Shown piece by piece: positions 1-8,919 of a stretch of DNA of 64,000 nt (positions are counted from its first letter, which is position 1; every line of letters starts with the position of its first letter). Source of the stretch: Chamaecrista fasciculata (taxonomy: Eukaryota; Streptophyta; Magnoliopsida; Fabales; Fabaceae); the NCBI GenBank assembly GCA_003254925.1, contig QANZ01050047.1, positions 8,367 through 72,366 on the forward strand. The letters run 5' to 3'. The notes under the pieces are model-generated. The model saw only the letters and a list, made by a program, of their open reading frames with translations. It did no database searches and was not told where the DNA came from. The position numbers were made by a program, and so were the translations under genes.

Positions 1-236
1 AGAAAGTAAGACAGAAAATGGCAAGACTAGAGAATGAAAAAGATGGATGAATTGGTATCAGATCCCTAGATGGGAAATATACACATAAGAGGCCCTTTTC
101 GAGTAAGGGTTCAACTCCCAGACTATAATCTGTCCAAAATACAAGATGCCCCTCATTTTCCTTACAAAGTATTATTTAAAGCAACCAAAATGTAAACAGA
201 ATCATAACAGACTTCCTGAGCTGGCCTAACAAACTC

Positions 237-420
237 TCAACGCTTCACATGGTAATCAACCATCCACACAGGAGGTCGACGTAGCCTACTAGCTCGTGGT
301 ACAGCAGCTCCTTGAGCATTGACAGCTTCCACATCATCATTGGCAGCTTCCACATCATCAATTACTGCATCCTCTTCACCCTCCAACTCAGCCCCAATTG
401 TCATATTTGTATCATTCTAC
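237..420 (-). pseudogene. Possible Copia-type polyprotein remnant
   Basis: Read on the minus strand, this stretch is open and acidic (many Asp/Glu, with GAT GAT GTG GAA repeated). It then turns basic and ends in RRPPVWMVDYHVKR followed by a TGA stop at 237-239. The basic RPPVWM-DY motif resembles the linker just before the reverse transcriptase in plant Ty1-copia polyproteins. No integrase or reverse transcriptase is visible alongside, so this is at best a scrap. A PBS-like TTGGTATCAGA on the plus strand at about 52-62 hints at LTR-retrotransposon material, but no LTR boundary was found. Confidence 0.35.
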
Positions 421-481
421 TTCCAAATTCAAATTTTTGTTCCAAAAGAATATTTTCATTATATTTAATAATCTATTTTGA

Positions 482-759
482 AAAAAAAAGCTATTTTGAA
501 GAAGTACTTTTTAAGTTGTGGAATTGTTTTGGATGTAAAAAATTATAAAATAATGTTTAATTAGTAAAGATTATTAAATATATTTATTTTGATAGAAGGT
601 GCAAATGTTATTAAATATATTTATATTTAATAATATTTGCACCTTCTATAAAAATATATATATATATATAATCATATTTACTAATTAAACATATTTATAA
701 TTTTACATCCAAAACAATTCCCCAACTTAAAAAATACTTGTTCAAAATAGCTTTTTTTT
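482..759. repeat. Long-hairpin MITE
   Basis: The two halves are near reverse complements. The left arm begins with an A-run then GCTATTTTGAA, and the right arm ends TTCAAAATAGC then a T-run. Further pairs are GTTTTGGATGTAAAA with TTTTACATCCAAAAC, and ATAGAAGGTGCAAAT with ATTTGCACCTTCTAT near the loop. It carries no coding capacity. A short open frame at 312-548 runs into it and is not a gene. Confidence 0.75.
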
Positions 760-1524
760 CATAAATAATATATATATTACAAATTTAGCTATCTAAACAA
801 ACCCCAAATGTAACGAATTAAGTTAAAGTTATTTTCAAAATTAAATTAGGATTAAACAGATTTGGTTCACATAACCTGACCCATTGCAGACCTCTTTTTC
901 AAAAGTAAAATTAAGATTATTGAGCAGGTATTGCTCACTTCACCTCCACTAAAAAAAAGTAGTTTAAATTTGATCCCTTTAATTTGTACAAAAGAATATA
1001 ATTGAAATGTCTTTTGTAAAAAACAAATCATAAATGACAATCTACCCTCACTAGTTCTACTTTTTTTTTTAGGAAAATTGTGAAAGAAAAATTACAATTA
1101 GGCAGTGGGTGAGGGTGTATATGAAATGAAAATTTGAAACAGTTCAAAATTTGTAGGAATGAGCCAAAAAGTAGGGCAACACAGTAGTACCCAATGCAAA
1201 ATTGGGATCATATTCATATTTCATATGTTGCACGTTTCTTGCTTTGACCAAATGCTTCTGCTTATATTACATCAATAATGTGTGTCTAACTTTTCATTGA
1301 TTTGCCAATCCAATCCTAGCTATATCTAATCCCATTATTGAATGCCTTAAACATGCCCAAATCTCATATACAAAATCAATGACTTTTTCATATTATAATC
1401 TTTCAACTCTAACAGAATTGGCTGCCCAGATTTTGCTAGGATCGTCTTTCACACCAGTCAAGCATAAAATCAAGGATTTACATCTTTCAGATGTGACAGA
1501 ACAGTAGTGTTCTGCAAAAAGAGA
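760..1524. other. Intergenic AT-rich DNA, no feature seen
   Basis: No open frame, RNA gene or clear repeat boundary is visible. The stretch is poly-A and poly-T rich and ends at the target duplication of the next foldback element. Confidence 0.6.
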
Positions 1525-1533
1525 AATAAATAA

Positions 1534-2522
1534 GGTCAAAGGGTCATTTTGGTCCTTTATATTACAAAAAAATCATATTAGTCCTAAATGTTGCCGAAAT
1601 GTTTCGTTTTAGTCCCAAACTATATTGAATTTTGTCATATTATCTCGTTTCAAGTTTTAATGTGACGAGTTCGGAGTTACGTGTTGCTTTCGAAAAGTAC
1701 TTTCTCTATATATTCAATAGGATTGTCAACAAATGAGATAAAATCGGATCCTGAAAGTAGATTGCTTGTTTCACGATCAAACAAGGGAAATGGTCATATC
1801 TCTCTCTTTCAAGTCCGAATGCAATGAATTCAGAACTACAAGTTACTTTTAACAAGTCTTTTTTGTGTCCAACTGGAACCATCAGTAGATAATATCAAAT
1901 TGGGCTCGAAAGTGATATTAAGACCAAAATGTAAAAAATATTATAAAAAATTTATTCTAAATCCACTTTTGAGTCTGATTTGATCTCATTTAATGACGAT
2001 CCCAATTAGGCAAAAAGAAAAAAAAATGCTCGTTAAGAGTAACTTATAGCTTGAAACTCATCGCGTTCGAACTTTTTTTTTTTTTGCCTGAAATGCTCAT
2101 ATATAGAAACAAAACAAAGCAACAAGAATACCAAAATTCTTAACCTATACCCTCATTAGCTGCAGAGACATTAAAAGCTAAAATAGAAATCAATGAAGAT
2201 GGAGAATTAACAACCCACCCCAAAGGACCCAACTGAAACGAGAGATAAATGACCAATTCTACTCTTTTGCTTTGGCCAAAAAACAAAATTCTACTCTTTT
2301 GCTAACTACCTCAACTAAATAGAGAAAATACTCTTCGAAAACAAGATGTAGCACTGAACTCGTCACATTCAAATTTGATTGAGATAAATATAACCACATT
2401 TAATAGTTGGGACCAAAATGGAACATTTTGTCAACATTTAGGACCAATATAAATCTTTTGAAATATAAAGGACCAAAATGAACATAAAGATATATATTTT
2501 GGACCAAAATGACCCTTTGACC
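1534..2522. mobile_element. Foldback (Mutator-type MITE), family FB1
   Basis: This 989-bp imperfect palindrome has perfect 22-bp terminal inverted repeats. The left end starts GGTCAAAGGGTCATTTTGG and the right end closes CCAAAATGACCCTTTGACC. It is flanked by the 9-bp direct repeat AATAAATAA (1525-1533 and 2523-2531). The arms contain internal repeats of a phrase concerning CTCTCTCGTTTCAAGTTCGAATGCGACGA. It encodes no protein. A 9-bp target duplication with long inverted repeats is typical of Mutator-like elements. The duplication here is low-complexity, so its weight is moderate. Confidence 0.75.
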
Positions 2523-2890
2523 AATAAATAAAGTAGTTTTTCAATAAACGTTCTTAGGGTATGGAAAGCATGGCTAACTTATAGATATTTCAAATTCTGT
2601 TTTGGTCAAATTTTTAGGACATATGTTTTTCAATAAGACATGGCTAACTTATATATTAAAAATATTTGAACAAAAAAGAATTTGATTTAGATTCTTAGGA
2701 GTTGGGAGTAGTTAGGACTAAAATAAACGTTCAACCTAAATTTTATAAATTTATTGATAGATACTTTTTTTTATTTTTACTATTTTTCTATGATCTCTTT
2801 GTATAATACTAATCAGAAATAATATACAATACCAAAAAAAAAAAATCAAAAATAATATAAACCTTTAATTAGATTTTGGGTTGTGCTATG

Positions 2891-3038
2891 AAAAGCTAGA
2901 TAGCTTTTGTTATCTAATTTGTAGCCGTTGGATCTGCCTTTTTTATCTTGAGATTTGTGCAATAAAATTTATTACACAAATCTCAAGATAAAAAGAAGCA
3001 GATCCAACGGCTACAAACTAGATAGCTATCTAGCTTTT
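2891..3038. repeat. Short hairpin MITE
   Basis: This compact stem-loop pairs AAAAGCTAGATAGC at the left with GATAGCTATCTAGCTTTT at the right. GTAGCCGTTGGATCTGC pairs with GCAGATCCAACGGCTAC, and ATCTTGAGATTTGTG pairs with CACAAATCTCAAGAT around a short loop. It has no coding potential. The stem is nearly complete, so a transcript would fold into a long hairpin. Confidence 0.8.
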
Positions 3039-3889
3039 TATAAATTTTCCTTTAAATTTTCAGGTTAATTATATTCCTCATAAACTGTCGCGTCACTATC
3101 ATTTACATCTTAGACTTTTCCTAGTTTTTGAAACTCTCCAAAATTTGGATGTCAACTTGTTGCATCCATTTATATAGTGATGGAAGAAGTGTGCATTTTT
3201 CTGCCATCACGATCATCATCAATATTTGACCTCAAAAATGCTACTTCATAAAAGATGATGAGCCATTCTTCCCAAAGAAAATAGAAAAGTGATCATGAGG
3301 CCAAAAGATCAATAATGGACGAAATCGATTATCTAAAGTGGTTTCCATCAATTAGCTTTCTTCTAAAACATATAATAAACAGACATTATTATTTAACTTA
3401 TATATATTCTATTGAATATGCAAGTAACCCTTTTCTCATCATCCTTCTAAAAGATTATATATCATAAATTATAGACAACTACTAACACCCCATTATCTAT
3501 AACTTTTCACTTTTCATCTTTTTACAGTTTTATATTTTCACATAAATCATTTAAATAAGATAAATATTATACAGAAATATTTTTTTAATTAATGTATGTT
3601 TTATATAATTATAGAATTTATTGTAATAACAACACCTTCGTTAAGCTTGCAAAGTCACTTATTTTTGTGAGTGTGTGTATATATATAGTTTAAGAGTATT
3701 TTAATTGTGATTCTTTTAGAATAATATATGAATATGTAAAACATTTTAAAAAAAGGTGATGAAAATTATTTTATACCATTTTTTTAGTGCAAAATTTTAT
3801 AGTTTGGTTTAGTCTTAAACATTTTTTAGGTCTTTTGCGTTTAGATTTTAATTTAATTTCATTATTGATATACATTATTGGTTAGCCGT

Positions 3890-4003
3890 ATTGAAATTTG
3901 ATAATTCAAGTCCAAATTTATATGTATGAGTATTGAACTTGTATATGAGTAAGAATGAGGCAGATGTCATTTGACTAAAATGGCTAAGAAAATTTAGTTT
4001 AGC
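3890..4003 (+). repeat. Direct repeat, copy 1
   Basis: The segment from the GATAATTCAAGTCCAAATTTATATG phrase to TGTCATTTGACTAAAATG is repeated with moderate divergence at about 4248-4365 in the same orientation. Shared landmarks are AATGAGTATT, GTAAGAA and GTCATTTGACTAAAATG. The class of the element is not recognised. Confidence 0.55.
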
Positions 4004-4247
4004 ATCCTCTTACATAATATACATTTTAGTTTTCTCTTATTTTTCGATATAGACTTTATCTCCAACATTTCTCTTTAAATCCTCGACTTATGTTTTGTTT
4101 TCTTTTTGTGTCTCAAAGGTCTCAAGTCTCTCTTCTTTTTTTCTTATGGCTTGGGTTTGTACTCATTTTTTGAACCTCAGAAATCACATGTTTGTTTTTT
4201 AATCTTATATTTTTGTTTGGGCAATGAGGTCACTGGGCTCTAATACA

Positions 4248-4365
4248 ATATTAAGATGTGATGATTCAAATCCAAGTTTGTGTGAATGAGTATTAGGCTT
4301 GTCACTTGTATGTATAAGTAAGAACGATCAATGTTGTCATTTGACTAAAATGTCTAATGTAATTT
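4248..4365 (+). repeat. Direct repeat, copy 2
   Basis: This is the second copy of the roughly 115-bp repeat at 3890-4003. Its right end, AAATGTCTAATGTAATTT, is the left target-site duplication of the SINE that follows, so the SINE landed at the edge of this repeat. Confidence 0.55.
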
Positions 4366-4366
4366 A

Positions 4367-4546
4367 ACCAAGCTTGATTGGTCTAGTGGTCAATTCACTA
4401 GGTCGTTTAAGTAATGGTCGGGGGTTCGAATCTCACCTTATATATGCAACAACCAATTGGCCAGCGACAAACCCTTAATTAAATGGAGCTCAAATCCACG
4501 GAGGATTAGTTTTTGGCCTGTCAGGCTAGGATACCTTGGGCAACCG
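4367..4546 (+). mobile_element. tRNA-derived SINE, family B, copy 1
   Basis: An A-box-like TTGGTCTAGTGGTCAATTC at about 4378 is followed by a B-box-like GGGGGTTCGAATCTC at about 4420. These are the internal RNA polymerase III promoter parts of tRNA-derived SINEs. The body runs to ATACCTTGGGCAACCG. It is flanked by a 17-19 bp duplication, AAATGTCTAATGTAATTT on the left and AAATGTCTAAGTTAATTT on the right (4348-4366 and 4547-4565). Related copies lie at 13073 and 59908. Confidence 0.8.
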
Positions 4547-4698
4547 AAATGTCTAAGTTAATTTTATATTGTTGACATTATGTGCCGTTTAGTTTTTTTT
4601 TTTATTTCTCCAATATGAGACTTTTTTTGATCTGGAAACGAAATTTCATTAACACAAAAGACAGAAAGCAGAAACATATGAAGTATAATCCCAAGGGA

Positions 4699-5373
4699 CT
4701 ATACAACTGTCCTAGAGTTACAGTTCATCGAAATTACATCAGAAGAATTGTCTGCAGAATTAGAAATATTACAACTTCTAGGAAATTGGAAATGCATAAA
4801 GTCATAAAGGCAGGAAAGGTAGATAAAACTGGGCATAGATGTAAAGATAGTCTTTGGGCAAGAAGAAGTTCTTCCCCAGTTTGCCAAGGAGTCAGCTGGT
4901 TGGTTGGCTTCACGGAAGATATGATGGACCGTGGCATCTTCAAAGTGTTGCAGGAAAGACCTGCAGTTGTGAACAAGGCAGAACAGATGATGATGAGATG
5001 AAAAATTTCTATCAGTAAGGAGTTTGACTGCTAGGAGAGAGTCCGTTTCAATAATAATATGGGTGATATTAAGATCTTTAGCCAGTTGCAATCCATGGAG
5101 AATGCTCCAAAGTTCGGCTTTTAAAATGTTTCCTGAGCCCAGAAAAACAGAGAAACCAGAGGTCCAGTTTCCAGTATGATCTCTAATAAGACCTCCTGCT
5201 CCTATTAGATTATCCTTTGCTGATCCATCACAGTTAAGTTTAAAATAAGGAAAAGCAGGTTTAGACCAATTAATAAGGGAAGTAGCAGATGGAGGAGAAG
5301 GAAGAGAGGAAGAAGAGAAAACGTAGTAAAACTCAACAGATTCAGCAAGAGAAGAATTAATAATCAGGGGGGG
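4699..5373 (-). CDS. LINE ORF2 RNase H domain in -1 frame
   Basis: Open from the C7 run (plus-strand G run 5367-5373) to the stop at 4699. It contains a complete plant-LINE RNase H fold: NCDGSA (first Asp), LKAELW (Glu), IETDSLLAVK (second Asp) and HIFREANQPADSLAN (His/Asp end). These four acidic positions are the expected catalytic set. There is no convincing independent start near its beginning, so it is most likely translated as an extension of ORF2 after a -1 shift on CCCCCCC, or it was cut off by a one-base change in that run. The joined product would be about 1380 residues. Confidence 0.8.
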   Translation of the reverse strand, partial: PPLIINSSLAESVEFYYVFSSSSLPSPPSATSLINWSKPAFPYFKLNCDGSAKDNLIGAGGLIRDHTGNWTSGFSVFLGSGNILKAELWSILHGLQLAKDLNITHIIIETDSLLAVKLLTDRNFSSHHHLFCLVHNCRSFLQHFEDATVHHIFREANQPADSLANWGRTSSCPKTIFTSMPSFIYLSCLYDFMHFQFPRSCNISNSADNSSDVISMNCNSRTVV

Positions 5374-8300
5374 TTGAAGGGTTTCTGATTGAAGATAAGA
5401 TTATTTCTGGCAAGCCAAATGTTTCTGATAAGAATAGTAAAGAAAATAGACCAAGGGATGTTATGTTTAAAAAGTTTCTTATGATTGCAATGAAAATTTA
5501 ACCAATCTGGAAAGGATAAGGAAGCATTAGAAACAGGGGGATCAATCGAGTTCCAAATCTGGGAGACAACCGGGCAGAAGCGAAAGAGGTGTTCTCTATC
5601 CTCAATGGAATTCTTACATAAAGCACACATGGGAGAAGAAGAACAGTTTTTCATGAAGAGGTTATTATTAGTAGGGATTGCATTATTAATAATTCGCCAA
5701 ATGAAGAGAGGATATCTAGGAGGAAATTTTAATTTCCAGATCCAGGAATGGTGATAAGAAGGCAGGTTATTAAAAAGAGTAAGGTAAGCAGAGGCTGTAT
5801 TAAAGATGCCATTTGAGGTAGGGGACCAAGTTATAAAGTCAGAGATAGTATTAGTAAGGTCTAAGGGGGTGGCAGTTATAAGATTAACTATATAGGTAGG
5901 TAAGACATAGGGGATACGAGTAAAATCGATAGTGCCAAGGGTGTTAATATAATAAGAGACAGTGGTGGTGTTATGATTTAAGGGCAGAGGGCCAAAGAGA
6001 ATAGATTTTAAGGGGCCACAAGGGAGCCAAGAATCAGTCCAAAAGTTTATGGTGTTGCCAGTGCCAAGGATCCAAGAGGAGTTGTCATGAAGGATATTTT
6101 TATCTTTATTAATACTACGTCTGATGAAAGATTTGTTAGAATTGTTTCTATCAAGATTAGTGCCGTATTTGATTCTAAGAACTCTAGAGTAAAGGTTATT
6201 CTTATTAGAAAGAATATTCCAATTAATTTTTGCCATGAAGGTAGCATTAATGTGAGAGGATTTTCTAATTCCAAGACCACCAAGAGGTTTAGGAGTAGTA
6301 ATGGTGTCCCAATTAATATGATGTAATTTTTTAGTGTTCTCATCGTGACCCCAGAGAAAGTTTCTGGTGATCTGGTCAATCTTATAATGAATAGAGGCAG
6401 GGAGGGAGAAGGATTGCATGGCATGGGAAGAGATTGAGGAGAGGGTGGAGTTAATAAGTTGGATACGACCAGCCATGGATAAGGAATTTCGTTTCCAGCT
6501 GTGAAGTTTAGAATACATGTTATTAATAATAAAGTTAAAATCATTTTTCTTGTAAGATGTTTTAAGGGGAAGACCAAGATAATTACCTAGAGAGGAAGAG
6601 CAAGGAATATTAATGGTAGATTGGACAAGAGACTTGAAGGAGTTAGGGACAGTTTTTGAAAACCAAATTTTTGATTTATCAGTATTGATATTAAGATTAG
6701 AGGTGGCTGTAAAGAGGTTGAGGCAGGAGAGAATAGAGGTAAGGGTTTTTTTAGTGGCTTTGGCAAAGAGAAGGATATCATCAGAGAAAAGAAGGTGGGA
6801 GAAGGTAATGTTGTTGTTGTTTCTACTATTGGTAAAGGTGAAAGGCTCCCAGTTGTTATTATTTACATCTTGATTAATAAGGTAGGTTAGATATTCCATG
6901 GCAAGGATGAATAGATAAGGTGAAATGGGGTCACCTTGTCTAATGCCTCGTTGAGGTTTAAAACTTGGGAGTTTTCTTCCATTGATGATAGGGGTATAAG
7001 AAAAGGAGTGAAAAATGGAAGTGAACAGAGAAATCCATTTCTCAGGGAAGTTAAAAACTTTGAGCATGTGAATAATAAAGTCCCAAGACATGGTATCGAA
7101 GGCTTTAGTAATATCTAGCTTAATTACCATCCATCCAGATTTAGATTTTGAAAGGTTCATTGAGTGAATAATCTCGTGGGCAGTGATAAAGAGGTCATTA
7201 ATGTGTTTACCTTTCTGAAAAGCACCTTGAAAAGGGGATATTAAAAGAGGGAGGAAGGATTTAAGTCTATTGGAGAGAAGCTTGGCAAGAATTTTGTAGT
7301 GAGAGAGGCAGAGACCAATCGGTCGAAGATGTGAGGGTTTGGAAGCATTTTTGATTTTAGGTATAAGGCAGAGAATAGTATTTCCCCAAGAATTGGGGAC
7401 AACACCAGTAGAGAAGATAGTTTTAATGAGTGAAATAATTTGGTCTTTAATGGTTGACCAATTTTTTTGGTAGAAAATTGCATGGAGACCATCCTCCCCT
7501 GGGCTTTTAAGGGGGTGAAGATCAAAACAGGCAGATTTGATCTCTTCATCAGAAGGAAGGTTATTAAGGTTATTAGAATCCGAGACTGAGAGGGTGGGAA
7601 GTGTTATAGAAGGAGGAGGGGTGAAAGTAGTGGGATTGCTATAGGAATAAATATGTTGGAAGTGTTGAAGGACAGAATTTTCGATTTCTTGTTGGTCCCA
7701 GGTGATGGAGCCATCATCCTTAGTTAGGGAGAGGAAATTGTTTTTCTTTTTGCGAAGAAGGGCTTTTTGGTGAAAAAATTTTGTATTTCTATCTCCAAGG
7801 GAAATGTTATTAGCCCTAGATTTCATGTGCCAAAGGTCTTCTTCCTGTTTTAAAATGTGAAGAAGTTTTTTTTGAAGATTATTTTCCAGAATCAGATGTT
7901 GAGGGAGGGGGTTTGTACAGAGAATTTTTTGAAGGCCATGAATGCGTGAGTACAACTGATTCTTTTCTAAGAAAATGTTTTTGAAGTGCTTATAACTCCA
8001 GGACTTGATTTCTTTTTGAATGTTAGAGATATTATCATCAATATTAGTAAGGTTGTTGTTCCAGTGTTGCTTGATAAGGTCAGGGAAAGAGTGATGGCTT
8101 AACCAGAAGGTTTCAAGACGGAAAAAAGGATTTTTGTGAGGTTCTTTGTTTTGAATATTAAGGAGGATAGGGCAGTGATCCGAATGGGTACGAGGTAGGT
8201 GGGTAACAGAGGAATTTGGGAATAAATTAAGCCATTGGAGATTAGTATGGCATCTATCAATTCTAGTTCTAATGGTTTTACCATGTTCTCTATTGTTAGT

Positions 8301-8846
8301 CCAGGTAAAAAGAGGACCAGAGAAGCCTAGATCTATGAGATTACAAGTTTGAAGAAAATCATTAAAGATATTCATTTTATAAAGGCTAGGAGGTCTTCCT
8401 CCAAATTTTTCTTTAGGGGAAGTAATATCATTAAAATCGCCAATTAACATCCAGGGGAGAGAGAAATCATTAAAAACAAAAGAAAGGTTTTTCCAAAGGT
8501 TTTTTCTAATATCGAAAGAAGGACTAGCATAGATTGCAGAGAGAATAAAGAAGAGATTTTTTACCTTCACTTTGCAGTGAATCTCTTGAAAGGAGGATGC
8601 TAAGGGTTCAATAGAGACAATGTGAGAATGCCACAGAATCCAAATGCCACCCGAGAAACCCATGGCATCGATTTTAAAGTAGCTATCATAACCGAGAGAG
8701 GAGATAATATTGTGTGCACGTGTGCCACTAATACGAGTTTCAGTGAGGATGACTATGTCAGGTGTGAACTTACGTTGAAGGTCAAGGAAGACTCTTCTAA
8801 AGTCTGCATTGGCAGCACCTCTAATGTTCCAAGCTAATATATTCAT
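5364..8846 (-). CDS. LINE ORF2, endonuclease/reverse transcriptase
   Basis: This encodes 1160 residues from the ATG at 8846 (MNILAWNIRG) to the TGA at 5364. The AP-type endonuclease has Asn7, Glu36, GDFND at 136-140 and SDH at 222-224. The reverse transcriptase has KLDITKAFD with Asp578, GIRQGDPISPYLF, and FSDD with Asp689-Asp690, a variant of the usual FADD. The zf-RVT zinc motif CALCK begins at Cys1074. It drives target-primed reverse transcription. The same frame stays open upstream to 9728 (294 more codons, overlapping ORF1), so the true start is uncertain. I prefer 8846 because the endonuclease begins there. The frame ends AAC CCC CCC TGA, and the RNase H domain continues in the -1 frame. 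Confidence 0.9.
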   Translation of the reverse strand: MNILAWNIRGAANADFRRVFLDLQRKFTPDIVILTETRISGTRAHNIISSLGYDSYFKIDAMGFSGGIWILWHSHIVSIEPLASSFQEIHCKVKVKNLFFILSAIYASPSFDIRKNLWKNLSFVFNDFSLPWMLIGDFNDITSPKEKFGGRPPSLYKMNIFNDFLQTCNLIDLGFSGPLFTWTNNREHGKTIRTRIDRCHTNLQWLNLFPNSSVTHLPRTHSDHCPILLNIQNKEPHKNPFFRLETFWLSHHSFPDLIKQHWNNNLTNIDDNISNIQKEIKSWSYKHFKNIFLEKNQLYSRIHGLQKILCTNPLPQHLILENNLQKKLLHILKQEEDLWHMKSRANNISLGDRNTKFFHQKALLRKKKNNFLSLTKDDGSITWDQQEIENSVLQHFQHIYSYSNPTTFTPPPSITLPTLSVSDSNNLNNLPSDEEIKSACFDLHPLKSPGEDGLHAIFYQKNWSTIKDQIISLIKTIFSTGVVPNSWGNTILCLIPKIKNASKPSHLRPIGLCLSHYKILAKLLSNRLKSFLPLLISPFQGAFQKGKHINDLFITAHEIIHSMNLSKSKSGWMVIKLDITKAFDTMSWDFIIHMLKVFNFPEKWISLFTSIFHSFSYTPIINGRKLPSFKPQRGIRQGDPISPYLFILAMEYLTYLINQDVNNNNWEPFTFTNSRNNNNITFSHLLFSDDILLFAKATKKTLTSILSCLNLFTATSNLNINTDKSKIWFSKTVPNSFKSLVQSTINIPCSSSLGNYLGLPLKTSYKKNDFNFIINNMYSKLHSWKRNSLSMAGRIQLINSTLSSISSHAMQSFSLPASIHYKIDQITRNFLWGHDENTKKLHHINWDTITTPKPLGGLGIRKSSHINATFMAKINWNILSNKNNLYSRVLRIKYGTNLDRNNSNKSFIRRSINKDKNILHDNSSWILGTGNTINFWTDSWLPCGPLKSILFGPLPLNHNTTTVSYYINTLGTIDFTRIPYVLPTYIVNLITATPLDLTNTISDFITWSPTSNGIFNTASAYLTLFNNLPSYHHSWIWKLKFPPRYPLFIWRIINNAIPTNNNLFMKNCSSSPMCALCKNSIEDREHLFRFCPVVSQIWNSIDPPVSNASLSFPDWLNFHCNHKKLFKHNIPWSIFFTILIRNIWLARNNLIFNQKPFNPP

Positions 8847-8919
8847 GGGTAAAAAAGTAGGGTAAGGAGGAGGGGAAGAGGGATTGTTTGAGAAGATGAA
8901 AGAAGGAAGGTTACTAGGA

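Noticed and set aside
312-548. A 78-codon plus-strand open frame
   Set aside because: It runs from a low-complexity stretch into the hairpin MITE, shows no domain, and overlaps a minus-strand Copia-like scrap.
6087-8837. Plus-strand open frames across the large LINE
   Set aside because: They are antisense to ORF2, whose conserved endonuclease and reverse-transcriptase motifs fix the coding strand.
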